Of a DNA stretch of 64,000 nucleotides, positions 11,198 through 21,876 are shown piece by piece. Position numbers and translations under genes: made by a program. Position 1 is the stretch's first letter. Every line of letters starts with the position of its first letter. The notes beneath the pieces are model-generated. The model did no database searches, had not been told where the DNA came from, and was given only the letters and a program-made list of their open reading frames with translations. The stretch comes from Oegoconia quadripuncta. Taxonomy: Eukaryota; Arthropoda; Insecta; Lepidoptera; Autostichidae. The stretch is taken from assembly GCA_949316235.1 (NCBI GenBank), contig OX438752.1, positions 2,627,001 to 2,691,000 on the forward strand, written 5' to 3'.

Positions 11198-11777
11198 TTA
11201 ATGTCATAGTAAATTAAATAGATTGTGATATACCAACAATAATAATTTGCTTCAAAAAGAAGAACAAAATTTAATCAGTTGGCATTCATCATACCACAGA
11301 ACAAAAACAATATACGATGTGTCATAAAAAGGATTACATAAATAATATCTTTTATCAAATGCATTAGATAAAAAGAATCACTAGTTACATATTAGCGACC
11401 ACCTCTAAATACGGCTCTGCACATCAGAGAAACAATAGTAAATAGGTAGCTAAATTTTCACGAGAGAATCCAGCCAGAAACACGGTACACTTAGCAGTAA
11501 TATATTACTTTCTTACTAATGCATACTGGGAATACACTTGCGGTCGCGATTACAGACCTACTAATAATATTTTAAAAATTATGCTTGATGATAGTACCTA
11601 ATTGTTGAAGATTTTGTCTGAAAAATTTTGATCGGATATTTTCGAACACTTTTATTTTATTTTATTTTATTTATTTCCATAGAACAACAGCGTTATTACT
11701 AATTCTTATACAGAAAACTAATACCAAACTTATGCCAATTAATAATTTTTTTATTTTTATATCCTGTATATAATCAC
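11198..11777. other. unassigned AT-rich stretch
   Basis: Has a (TTTTA)n run at 11650-11675 that may be a LINE tail. Nothing else recognised. Confidence 0.45.
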
Positions 11778-12087
11778 CGTATGGAAAAAAATGTTAGATA
11801 AGTGAAATAAAAGTTATTGGCATAGGTACTTTTTTTTTTTTCAAAATCATCATCACTCACGCCACGGGCGGAGATTGATATGCGACTGGCGAGATGAAAC
11901 TCATATATTCTCCAAGTTTTTTTATTTATTTAATTTAATGATGTAATTATGTGGAAAAGGTAGCATTTTCCAATGCGACCGTCAAATGACACAAAGTTAT
12001 ATAAATTATGGTTTTGAAAAAAAAAAACTACCCATGACAATACCTTTTATTTCACTTACCTAATATGCCCTATTTTTTTCCTTACGG
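11778..12087. mobile_element. MITE-M copy 1
   Basis: Inverted arms of roughly 60 bp. The left arm contains taagtgaaataaaagttatt; the right arm contains the complement (ccttttatttcacttaccta), then a run ending ttccttacgg. The interior has gaaactcatat and tgatgtaattatgtgg, shared with the copies at 31.2 and 60.3 kb. No coding capacity. Confidence 0.75.
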
Positions 12088-12212
12088 AAAAAACCTCATC
12101 CGATGTTTTTTTTTGCCGGGATTTTTTTTCTTACTTGACTTGCGGTGGCCTTGATCCTTTGGAGTTATTTTTACTTCTTTAAAATAAATCTCACTTATTT
12201 TAGTGTCAAGCT

Positions 12213-12420
12213 TTTCGCCTGCGACTCCGTCTGCGTGGATAAAAGAAAGGTTATTTGGAACTCAGTACGGCTTGTCTGTTAAAAATATCTATTTTTAATC
12301 TTTACCTTCACAGTCTACGGACTCATTTAAGTATAATTGTTAAACTCCATCCATTCAGCAGTTTTACCGTGATGTACGCACACAAACTGTTCCAGATTTT
12401 CTTATGTATATATAGATAAA
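12213..12420 (+). mobile_element. 'ccgcgg' short element L5, old copy
   Basis: Diverged: gcctgcgactccgtctgcgt at the start and gcagttttaccgtgatgtac near the end. Confidence 0.5.
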
Positions 12421-13277
12421 AGTATAGAGATGAAACTTTGACTTATCTTAACTGTACAGAATGTCCATCAAAATTTACATAAATACCACAAATTTAACCA
12501 CACATAAAGTTACCTGAAGTTGACACTTCTATCTCGGAGCGGAGCATAAATTTCATAACTAAACTTCAAACGACGAAGACAAATGTACATTTTACAAAAT
12601 TAATTGCCATAGCTGTCTTATAGTGCAGTGAAATTGCAATTTCTACCGCCATATATCATCACAGGAGTTCTTGTCCGGGCGTACGGAAAACAATAAATGT
12701 CTCACTCCACCACATCGTTAGTTATAATGCTAGTCGGCTGCAGAAGCATTCAACGGTCTCGCTTTATCATGTGAATTCTATAAGTGGTGTGAGGAATCAA
12801 ATTATATGTCTGCAAAGTTTTAGTTGTTACTCTAAGTTGTGAGGTGAAATCTCCAAGTAACGAAGTCCAAGGCGCTCCCGACTAGGATTCACCTTCGTGA
12901 ATGGTGAAGAGTTAAGTCATTGAATATCAAAGTGGATGGTTTACAAAATTATTTGGAATAACACAACTAAGAAATTTATTTAGTAGTTATTAAGAAAAAA
13001 ATACTTGGCATTTTCAGTATATAGACTATTATCAAAAAAAAATTAATAATAACTTTGTATTTTCTGAATCTGAGTAGTGATATTTGCCCTCTGGGATTTT
13101 TTTCAAAATTATAAAGAAGCTATAATGAGGTTTTAATATATAGTTGCAGAAGTCCTAAGTATCTTCCGTGAAACAATAAATTCCCAGCGGTAATTTTAAT
13201 TAATACTTTGTAAGTTTTATAACTAAATTTCTACACTATACATAACGCAAAATATCGTTTTGTTAGAAAACATTATA
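12421..13277. other. unassigned AT-rich stretch
   Basis: No feature recognised. Confidence 0.5.
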
Positions 13278-13486
13278 ATCGCTCTGGCCTGCACCCGAAA
13301 AGCTTAAAAGTTAATTATGAATAATTCATAAATAGATTTATTTACGGTTATTTTAATGAATTTAAAATTATTGATAAAAAGACCACTTTTTTTATAATCA
13401 CGAATTCTGGAAAATAACTCTCGCAAAGCTATTTAAATCTTATTTATAATTAGCTTTTCGGCTTTTCGAGTGCAGGTCATAGCAAT
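13278..13486. mobile_element. MITE-P copy 1
   Basis: Inverted ends: left atcgctctggcctgcacccg, right cgagtgcaggtcatagcaat. The arms extend into aaagcttaaaagttaatta and its near complement. The interior has cacgaattctggaaaataac, also found in the copy at 63756. Relatives: 22526 and 27716. Confidence 0.78.
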
Positions 13487-14440
13487 TTTTTTTTATTTTT
13501 TTTACATAAATAAAAAAAAAATAACAATGAGGGCGCCACTGGACGGTATATCTCTTAAAGGTAGGTACTCCATCCATGTGCAAAAAGTTACAAACTTTAT
13601 GATTACCGAAAGCAAAAATCGACCATAAAAGATAGACAACTAAGTAGGTACACACCACATTTTTATAATTTATTGATGATTGACTGCACACACATTATTT
13701 TGGCCACAAGTGTAACCGAAATGTTTACTCGTTTTAACTAAAACTGTTTCTATGTCCATCTTGGGTAAGATTTGTGCCCGGCTTCCTCTGCTAATGTATC
13801 CCAAGGGTGATACCTGTCCAAATGTGTATTTGCGTTTTTACCTCGAGTGGGTTATTTTATTATTTTGGACTGCTGGAAATATATCGTTGTTTTTTAAGTT
13901 AGTATAGATATCGTCGGCAGATGTTTAAATGAGCCAACCAATCGAATGGCTAGGTAGATCAAGGTATGGCTTCGACTGACGAAACAAATCGCTATTTAAA
14001 CATACAATACATATATTTCATTATTGGTAGTTTCTCATAGGTTGGGAAGAGAAATACGAAGCTCGATTCTCGATCGAGATTGCCAATGAGTGCGAGCGAG
14101 ACAGTTGACACAGTCGAGCATTGACACTGCAGCGATCACTTGTTTCGAAAGGCGTCGACGCGCCAAAATTTCATCGTTAATTACGTCACAGATTACTAAT
14201 AAGTTACTAAAGTAAATTACGTGTTGTTCTAATAAATAAATTCTGCTCTTTGATAGCGCCTCATTTTTATCAGGACACATTTAAGAAGTGAATGCCTATC
14301 TTTTCTGCCTGAATGGTGGGCACGTTATTGCCCCCATTTGAAATATATGAAGACAAAGATGGCATTTGTTCGTAATGCCAAAGCGAGATGAATTGACGAC
14401 GCACGATGTAGTGTTAACGACTGCCTTGAAAACAATCGGG
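13487..14440. other. unassigned stretch
   Basis: Near 13525 the short block gagggcgcc...ggacggta resembles 28105-28125, so an unnamed repeat may be present. No gene recognised. Confidence 0.45.
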
Positions 14441-14441
14441 A

Positions 14442-14688
14442 CCGACTATTTGGTGTGGTGGTTAGAAACTGACTGCTCCAAAAGGTCGCGGGTTCGACTC
14501 CCGCTAGGGGCATATGTGTTGTTTTGTATGATGAATACAGACATGTGTTTCCGAGTTATGGATATTTTTCATTATTTACTTATAAAAAGTGTATTTGTGT
14601 CGTTTATCAACCATAATACAAGCCTAGTTGCTTAGTGTGGAACTAAATGGCGCTGTGTGTATGTGCAAATATATTATATTTAATATCT
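14442..14688 (+). mobile_element. SINE-B copy 3 (intact head)
   Basis: Head with TGGTGTGGTGG and B box GGTTCGACTCC, then CCCGCTAGGGGCA. Body and end atggcgctgtgtgtatgtgc are complete. Confidence 0.9.
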
Positions 14689-15330
14689 GGGGGCACGGCA
14701 GTGCCCCCGCCAAGTCGAGCGCGAAGCAAACACTGCCGTACCATCCTTTACTGGAACCATTTCGCCGCATTTTCAGGCCCCTATTTTAGAACCTCTGGAT
14801 AAGACTAGAACGCAGAAATTTTCGTCATCCAGTAAGCTATAATCACATACTCAAAATCCAAAATTTCAAGTCTGTAGGTCATTTAGTTCCGAAGTTAAGC
14901 GAAAGCAAAGTTTCGCATTTACGACACTCACTCACTCACTCACTCACTCATGATCATCAAAATAGAACTAGTACTTCCCATAAACTCAGAGAGCTGAAAT
15001 TTGGTACAGAGTTATGGTTCAATGGCCACATAAAGGGAAAACTATAAAAACTAGGATAATCGAAGATCTGGAGTACCTGGTGACCCTGATTAGGAAACAC
15101 AAGAGCCCAACCAAACTATTAGAGATCGACATATACCGCCTTTACAAAAAATATTCAACTTGGTGGGCCGCTTCATTTGATGTCAAAAATCGAAGGTCTG
15201 AAGTATCTGATGAAGAACCCTCAGCTGGTCTCAGCTGTATTAGAGATATGGTAATGCCCCCTTCTACTATTGGTAGAAAAATCGACTGTCATTGCAAAAA
15301 TCTTCTGACATCGACACATCTTCTAATTTA
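14689..15330 (+). mobile_element. possible unclassified element starting with a GC hairpin
   Basis: Begins exactly at the end of SINE-B copy 3 with the perfect hairpin gggggcac/ggca/gtgccccc (14689-14708). A block aagttaagcgaaagcaaagt, an (ACTC)n run (14925-14950) and a 105-aa frame (15014-15331) follow; I recognise no domain in it. I believe the 'gcacggcagtgcccc' start recurs in lepidopteran genomes, but could not check, and there is no second copy here. Confidence 0.4.
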
Positions 15331-16350
15331 ATCTAGCCTATAGCATCCCACTGCTGGGCGCATGCTTCCCCTTCTGCTTATAATACGAATATAAATAAAA
15401 TTAAAGGAAAACTCTGGATAAGACTACTGGCTTTTATACTTATACTTACTTATTACAAGTTTACAAGAAGAAATAGTCAAACGATTAATTTTATTCTACT
15501 CGAACATTACACAAATTAAATAAACAAACGAAAATTTGGTCAAAATATAATGCATTGGCTAAGAGTGGCGGTGATACCCGCACGCGTCGCTAGATGGCGT
15601 TGACTGTATGTTAAAACGCGCTTACGTTTTGTTTTTCCGATAACCTTATATGGCAAAGTGGCAACCGGCCGCGTTACAGTCGTTTACGACATTCTTCTAT
15701 TGCGCTTGAAAATGTTTGCTAGGGATTAGGAGGGATTATTTGCATTTCGTTGATTTCGCTGATTATTTCGTGAGGTTTGCTAAGGTTAATTGGCAGGTTG
15801 TTATTATATTAATTCAAAGATTTAAACAGGTTAGGAATTATATGGTTAGTGACGGATTACTGATTATTACTTAATTGTCAGAATTAAAAGAAGTTTCAAT
15901 TGAATACTTTATTTAATTGTTAATTATTTAGTACCTACTTTTAGTTTTCTAGGTTTAATTTACAGTTAGGCAGTACTTCCAATCGCGTTCGTGTTTATAT
16001 CTAGTTTAGTTTATTTAGTTAGATATTACTTCGTTTCGTTTAAAAATATCATTAATTTAGCTGTATTTCAGTACTAGGTAGGTAGTACCTTTGGTAGAAA
16101 GTTCATTCATAATTAATTATATTGACACTTGTCTAATAATTAAGAGTTAACGTTTTGCTTATAGTTTGTATAGATTGAGTAGGCAGAGTAATATTTTCTT
16201 TAAGTTTGTTTTATTAAGACAAAAGAAGTCTTAAAGATATAAGTAGGTTTTAGTCTAAATGTTATCGGTATTTCTGATTTGTTGTCCATATACTAAAGGT
16301 CGTTGAGTTTAATAGTGTTTGATTTCGCAAGATAATAATTATCGTAAAAA
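15331..16350. other. unassigned stretch upstream of OTU-like ORF
   Basis: A GC-richer patch (15560-15700, cacgcgtcgctagatggcg, gcaaccggccgcgttac) followed by AT-rich, TAGTT-rich sequence leading to the ATG at 16351. It could be the 5' region of the element or gene carrying the OTU-like frame. No TATA box is convincing. Confidence 0.35.
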
Positions 16351-16545
16351 ATGTCGATAATATTAAAAGACAACGATGAACTTAGTGGCTACCAAGTAGT
16401 TGGTATGCCCAAAGACGGGTCTTGTCTCTTCCATTCAATATCTTTCTTGGTGTATGGTAGAACTGACTCAACTTTCAGTATCAAGTATATTTGTAGAAAC
16501 GTGGGTATATATATAATATGCCCACGTTTCTACAAAAAGAAGTGA
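16351..16545 (+). pseudogene. OTU-like cysteine protease N-terminus, truncated
   Basis: The 64-aa frame contains MPKDGSCLFHSISFLVYG (residues 19-36). This fits the OTU-family catalytic segment, with Asp22 and Cys25 in the D-G-x-C-L-F motif. An OTU domain normally needs well over 100 residues and a late catalytic His; neither is present. The similarity ends around residue 50 (IKYICRNVG), where the frame enters a 21-bp hairpin (16490-16536) and then stops. OTU domains occur in host deubiquitinases and in some large transposons, including Helitrons. The source here is unknown. Confidence 0.55.
16490..16536. repeat. 21-bp hairpin
   Basis: Arms 16490-16510 and 16516-16536 (tttgtagaaacgtgggtata / its complement) with a 5-nt loop and one G-T pair. 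It interrupts the OTU-like frame. Confidence 0.95.
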
Positions 16546-17175
16546 AATCCCACCAAAAACATTCTGTAAAAAACTAGCCAAATCTCGATGGAGCTGCTTG
16601 ATTATCTCTAAAAAGTAATGAAATCTATACAAAGTCGTGCCAAGTGTAAGGTCCCTTACTGCGATTTCTTTATTATTATAGTTAATGTTGTGTGACTTGG
16701 CCGTTGAAGGGTACACAGGGGTACAAAACCAGGTGCTCCATGACACCATTGCACCAATCTGTCGCCAGAACCGCTACGCATTGACGATGGAAAATTGCCA
16801 CTTGGAAAACGTTGATTCAGTAACCAGTCAATTGTAGGCTTGATAAAGCCAATAACGTATAAAGAATGTTATGTAAACGCCACACAGATTATTCGCTAAT
16901 AGTTTGCCGTTGAACATTCTTAATAACATAATTAATAACATTAATAGCGGTTCTGGCGACAGATTGGTGCAATGGTGTCATGGAGCACCTGGTTTTGTAC
17001 CCCTGTGTACCCTTCAACGGCCAAGTCACACAACATTAACTATAATAATAAAGAAATCGCAGTAAGGGACCTTACACTTGGCACGACTTTGTATAGATTT
17101 CATTACTTTTTAGAGATAATCAAGCAGCTCCATCGAGATTTGGCTAGTTTTTTACAGAATGTTTTTGGTGGGATT
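16546..17175. repeat. perfect 231-bp inverted repeat with 168-bp spacer
   Basis: Compared line by line, 16546-16776 is the exact reverse complement of 16945-17175, with no mismatch over 231 bp. The spacer is 16777-16944. Each arm encodes the same 70-odd residue open frame (MVSWSTWFCT... on the minus strand at left, plus at right), which explains two look-alike ORFs. I recognise no family in the frame. The outer flanks (gtgaaatccc / gggattatat) give no target duplication. Confidence 0.97.
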
Positions 17176-17209
17176 ATATTATTCCGTCCAAAACACTACA
17201 CTGCGCTCT

Positions 17210-17284
17210 AAGAGCCTTTGTTGCTGACGTTGCCACAACGGCCGCCAAGCTTAAGTGGAAAGGCGAACATGTTCGTCGCATGCC
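17210..17284 (+). pseudogene. RTE-type LINE C-terminus (RTE-d), part 1
   Basis: The plus frame reads RAFVADVATTAAKLKWK then HVRRMPDE. This resembles the 'rLKW.WAGHV.R' segment after the RT domain of RTE LINEs. The frame breaks at about 17284, where a LINE-H copy is inserted, and resumes at 17803. Confidence 0.65.
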
Positions 17285-17802
17285 AGATGAGATGATTATA
17301 AAATACCATATTATTTAGATGATAAACGTTCATGGTCATAACCAGCCCGTTCACAATTAATAATGAAATATAATATAAAATGATGCATCCCACGATCGGA
17401 GGGCTGGCCAATACTTTGGTCAAAGAATCAGCCTCGCTATACAGCGAGGCAATGCGGCCAGCCTTCTGGGTACCTTTCCACCAACCAGAGACTTGGGGGT
17501 AAGTTTTTTATTTGTGATATATTTTTTTTATGATAAATTGTATTATATATTATAATAAGTTGTTTATAAATATTGTACATACATATAATGTAAATAAATT
17601 ACTTTTTATATAAAATAATAATTAATAACTTTGTAACATAAAAACTTATTTTAAAAAGAGTAACCTCTCGAATTTCTTGCTTGTTATTCTCTGGGGAAAA
17701 TTGCCTTTTGAACAAGCAGTAGCTTTAAAAATGTAAAATCTGACTATTTTAAGTGTACCCTGTGTATCTACAAAATAGAGCATTTTTGATTTGATTTGAT
17801 TT
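17285..17802 (+). mobile_element. LINE-H copy inserted in RTE-d
   Basis: Retains the C-terminal DYLDDKRSW-stop motif (17295-17340) and the conserved 3' UTR, ending tttgatttgatttgatttga. It separates RMPDE from the continuing RTE frame; gatga occurs at both junctions. The internal part 17381-17640 (from atgcatcccacgatcggagg) is absent from sister copies and is probably a further insertion. Confidence 0.7.
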
Positions 17803-17970
17803 GATGACTTGTGGGTCAAAATAACCACCACCTGAAGCCCACCGTTAGAAAGAAGGCGTCGCGGCAGACCGAAAAGGAGATGGCGGGATGAGTTGGATAA
17901 GTTCCTAACCAACTTGTCCGAGGATGCCCGGGACAGAGAGTCTTGGAGAGATCGGAACCCTTGGCCAGCA
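17803..17970 (+). pseudogene. RTE-type LINE C-terminus (RTE-d), part 2
   Basis: The frame reads LWVKITTT-stop-SPPLE, then RRRRGRPKRRWRDELDKF and SEDARDRESWRD. GRPKRRW is the usual signature at the end of RTE ORFs. The stop (TGA) probably replaced a Trp codon. The last 14 bp (acccttggccagca, 17957-17970) are repeated at 18302. Confidence 0.7.
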
Positions 17971-18301
17971 ATCCCACCTCCACACTCCTCCCACTGTAAC
18001 TCCTATAAGCTAGGATCGACAGTGGTACTCGACACGGCGCCTACTGAAGGTAGACGGTGCCCTACGTGACTCTATTGCTACCTTGGACCCCAGGCTAATT
18101 AAAGAAAGAAATAGGGTGTGTAAGTAAGAAAAAGGTTTCCCACTTCCCCCCTTGGCAAATGAGAGTGTAGCTAATGAAATGCAACATGGCACTAAGGCCA
18201 TCCCTATGGGGAAGGTGGGCGAGTGAAGCTCGGCCTCCTGCTTTCGTATACACCACGGACTGCGCCTAGATGTTATGAGCGTGGCGGTAGCAGTTGCTGC
18301 T
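17971..18301. mobile_element. 331-bp insertion of unknown class with 14-bp flanking repeat
   Basis: Flanked by perfect copies of acccttggccagca. After the second copy the RTE-like C-terminal reading resumes (LGQQWDIMAP), so this piece arrived by insertion with a target duplication. It has no poly-A tail and no strong TIRs. It contains a small hairpin ggtagcag/ttg/ctgctacc at its right end. Confidence 0.65.
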
Positions 18302-18345
18302 ACCCTTGGCCAGCAGTGGGACATTATGGCTCCTAATAATAATGA
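18302..18345 (+). pseudogene. RTE-d, last codons
   Basis: Reads TLGQQWDIMAPNNN, comparable to the E.FVQQWT.. ends of other RTE fragments in the window. Confidence 0.55.
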
Positions 18346-18723
18346 AAATAATTATATTATTTAACTACCCACCGAAGCGCGGAAACTCTCGTATTAAAAT
18401 GCCAGTAGCAGTCGCCCAGCCCAAAAATTACCAGATCTTGCTTAACTTGAATAATTACTACCACATCCAACTGCGTTTTGGAGCCATGCATCGTACTGCA
18501 CAACTTCCAGTCGAAATCTAGAATCTAATTCTCAAATATCTTTTGTTTCAGACCGGCAAACATTTCCACAGAACATCACTTCTCATCAAAGCTTTCAACC
18601 ACAAGTTCAGATTGGACCTCGAGCTTAATACGTGAGTGATTTTGTATTAAACTACTTACATACATGCATAGGCCACACAGCAGACGCTTGATGTTTGAGT
18701 TACTGTACGTAATTAATACTGTG
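18346..18723. other. unassigned stretch
   Basis: No feature recognised. Confidence 0.5.
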
Positions 18724-19220
18724 AGGCGGGGTACTGCATTCTGATTGGTCGTAACCGCGGTTCTTGTTTATGTGACCTTGATACAGCCAAACAGAGTGCA
18801 ATAGCTGACAATAATTGTTGCTCCGTCAAGACCTCGTACGTACTGTCAACTATTCTGATTGGTCATATCATGGTTTATGTGATCTTGATACAGCCAATCA
18901 GAGTGCAATAGCTGACAATAATTGTTGCTCCGTCAAGACCTCGTACGTACTGTCAACTTGCTGAGAGGAGGCGGGGTACTGCATTCTGATTGGTCATACC
19001 GCGGTTGTTGTTTATGTGACCTTGATACAGCCAATCAAAGTGCAATAGCTGAAAATAATTGTTGCTCCATCAAGACCTCGTACGTACTGTCAACTAGCTG
19101 AGGGGGGGGGTACTGCATTCTGATTGGTCGTAACCGCGGTTTTTGTTTATGTGACCTTGATACAGCCAATCAGAGTGCAATAGCTGACAATAATTGTTGC
19201 TCCGTCAAGACCTCGTCGAC
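18724..19220. repeat. four-unit CCAAT-box minisatellite
   Basis: Four head-to-tail units of about 109-137 bp start near 18724, 18849, 18958 and 19095. Each has an inverted pair gcattctgattgg / ccaatcagagtgc around tatgtgaccttgatacagcc, then tgacaataattgttgctcc and mostly cgtacgtactgtcaac. The inverted pair supplies facing ATTGG and CCAAT boxes per unit. Unit 2 lacks its left end. Confidence 0.92.
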
Positions 19221-19898
19221 AAAATGTGACATTATCTATTTTATATTATAATAAACATCTTCTATCTTAACGTCTTCTACAACGCAATGAAATACGCATT
19301 TTTATTCTATTACTTATGGATACTCTATCCTTCTACAAAGATCAGGAACTTTAAGATTATAGCAATTTATACGACCCAAATAACGAATTACTAGTATAAC
19401 TAGTGTATTAATGATTTGTAGTTGTTGCTGGCACTACAGCAACTTGAACTATGTTTTAAGTACCTACATCTACAGGAAGAGAGGGATTGACCCTATGCTA
19501 TTCGACCTAGAATCATACTATAGGTACCTCCTGTACCAGAAATACCTATTCCAAACAAACCATTAACAATTTTCTTCCCCGAATGCGTCCAAATGCTTCA
19601 AACCCAATGAGCTAGAAACGATCGAAATCCTTCAGAAAATCCTCTGTGCGACTGACACATAAAGGCACGTAAAAATATGAAAGAAACATTTTGAAAACAT
19701 TCGCATTTTACTACACCCTCCATATTACAACGACTTAATCCCAAAAGCAAAAGAAATCGAGAGTGATTTCCCCCTTATAGGAGTAAAGCTGATGCCACAA
19801 TAGTTAGCTACAAGCTACTAGCGAGTAATAGCTTCATCATATCAGTCACAGGACGTCCACAGCTGAATATAGGCTTTGCCCATAGAAATCTAAATCTT
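19221..19898. other. unassigned AT-rich stretch
   Basis: No feature recognised. Confidence 0.5.
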
Positions 19899-20080
19899 TA
19901 ACCGCCTCCGTACCTCAATGCAAACATCATTGGGTTTACGTTTCGGAGGTCGCGGGTTCGATCCCCAGCGAGGTACATGTTTAAATACTAGGTTTAGTTT
20001 GTGGTAGGGTATTTTAATGTCCGCTTGGTTAGCTACCACCATCTTATCTAAATCTGCCGCCAAGTAGCAATGTTAATAGC
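19899..20080 (+). mobile_element. SINE-A copy 4 (3'-truncated chimera)
   Basis: Intact head with B box GGTTCGATCCC. The body stops after atgttaatagcat, about 150 bp before the usual 3' end, at a hairpin (20070-20110) that leads into an RTE fragment. Confidence 0.88.
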
Positions 20081-20124
20081 ATCAAGTCACAGACTTGATG
20101 CTATTAACATCAAGTCACAGACTT
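20070..20124. repeat. perfect 19-bp hairpin plus 17-bp direct repeat at a junction
   Basis: Arms 20070-20088 and 20092-20110, loop aca. catcaagtcacagactt occurs at 20080-20096 and again at 20108-20124. This is the junction between SINE-A copy 4 and the RTE fragment. Confidence 0.95.
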
Positions 20125-20410
20125 CCTCTTGCTACAATCCTGACACACCTCTTTTGTATCATTCACTCTCATAAGTTGTTCATACATGCTCTTCGGTTTA
20201 GGGTAACTCTTGACTTGGCCTTACTTTAGGGCGTCCCCGAAATGATAATGGTACGTTCACCGTGGTCTTCCCCTACCAACACTACCATCCACATTCGCTT
20301 CCTATATCTCTTTCGTTAGTCTTCTTTCATTCATCCTCTCCACATGTCCAAACCATCTCAGCATACATTTTTCAATCTTGTCCCTACGTCTTCTTTCACA
20401 CTGTTTAACA
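20117..20410 (-). mobile_element. RTE-a LINE C-terminus fragment
   Basis: Matches 46810-47100 almost base for base (cacatgtccaaaccatctca, actaccatccacattcgct), minus strand, with frame shifts. No ORF survives. Confidence 0.85.
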
Positions 20411-20524
20411 AATATTTTTTTTTTTATGATTGACTGAATTCGCGGTTGACCACATCTCACCTGATGGAAAGTGACGATGTGGTCGAAGATGAAGCACGCG
20501 ATCCCAGTAAATACCTATTCACTC
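20411..20524 (-). mobile_element. LINE-J 3' end fragment
   Basis: Poly-T then the reversed LINE-J 3' end (ccacatctcacctgatggaa ... agtaaatacctattcact). Confidence 0.8.
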
Positions 20525-20843
20525 TTTTTTTTTTTTTTTATGCACGACGGGTCCGTACTTGACCTCAATCACACCTGATGTTAAGTGAAGATGAGGTCGA
20601 AGGTGGAAGCGTACTGACCCGGAAACCCCAACACATTTGGGGGACTGGCTATCTTATCTCTGACAACCGAAACACAACAATGCTATTAACAATGCTGCTT
20701 GGCGGCAGATTTAGATAAGACGGTGGTAGCTAGCCAGGCGGACATTTAAAATGCCCTACTACCAACCAAACCGGGTACTTAAACATGTACCCCGCTGGGG
20801 ATCGAACCCAGTGTTGTTTACATTGAGCCATGGAGGCGGTTAA
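20525..20843 (-). mobile_element. SINE-A copy 5
   Basis: Full length apart from a ~22-bp deletion in the head (gaacccagtgttgtttacat) that removes the sequence between the A and B boxes. It abuts the LINE-J fragment exactly. Confidence 0.9.
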
Positions 20844-21611
20844 CTCTACTCTTATGTTAATATAATATGTAAAAAATGTAGAATACCTCTGAGTAAAAAT
20901 AATAATGTCATCCAGGTATACAAGGCAATTGCGTTAAAAGTTAAATATCTTGGAAACGGCTGATCCGATTTTCATCAAACATGGCTTAGAACATTTCCCT
21001 GGTTGAATTTTATATTTATATAAAAAAAAAACTATACTCAAATTGGAGCACGCAATATTGAGATACCCGGATGTCACAGTCAATTTTTTATCGGTCAATG
21101 AAAAGTAGTTCTCGTCAATGTTTCGCCCGCGTTGGAAAGCCGCCCTAAAAATTTGTTATTCACCCACTCTTTCTTCCTTCACCCAAACATATACATCCGT
21201 CTCTCGCCGAAACTTTCATAACCTGAACGATATTTTCCTTGTCCGTATTTCACTTATAGGCTGCTCTTAAACTGTTAAACTTTATATAGGGTGTGATAAA
21301 TTGTGGTATGGCGTTATAATGGAGGCGCTTGGGTCAATTGCGGTAAGATTTTGTTGTTTAAGACCTGTTCAAGCTGGTGTGAATAGTGCTTTTATGATGT
21401 GGACCTTCCACAGCAGTTAACCCAAACCCAAAAAACGAAGGGTGTTATGTGTTTTAACGGTGTTGTATACTGTGTTGTCTAGAAATAGTAACTTCGACGT
21501 AAAGAAATTCTATTAATTTAAATTATGAAAAGTAAAACATCTGTCAAAACGAGCGGTCCGCACGATTTACTCTCTTACGAATAAATTTAAAGAAATTATT
21601 ATATTAACATT
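20844..21611. other. unassigned stretch
   Basis: No family recognised. Short frames only. Confidence 0.5.
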
Positions 21612-21826
21612 GACGACCGATTTGTGTAGTGGATAGTGACCCTATCAGCGAAACCAACGGTTGCGGGTTCGAATCGAAATGTTTGTGTGATGAATACGAA
21701 CATTTATTCCCGAGTCTTGGATGTTTATATAAATATTTATGTATGTTTATCCGTTATCTAGTATCCATACTAAAAGCTTTGCTTAGTTTGGGACTGGATG
21801 ATTGGTGTAAGTGTCCGAAATATTAT
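21612..21826 (+). mobile_element. SINE-C copy 1 (tRNA-derived)
   Basis: Head gacgaccgatttgtgtagtg with B box GGTTCGAATCG (degraded), body gatgaatacgaacatttatt, ttatccgttatctagtatcc and ctttgcttagtttgggact. SINE-C shares head layout and body motifs with SINE-B, so the two are sister families. Confidence 0.88.
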
Positions 21827-21876
21827 ATTATGTTAATATTACAGACTTGTAGTAGTAGTTTTGTATCCAAATTTGT

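Noticed and set aside
15014..15331. 105-aa host gene
   Set aside because: No recognisable domain, no second exon signal, and it follows directly on a probable repeat with an (ACTC)n run.
16468..17211. two paralogous genes (MVSWSTWFCT...)
   Set aside because: They are the same sequence read from the two arms of a perfect inverted repeat; no domain is recognised.
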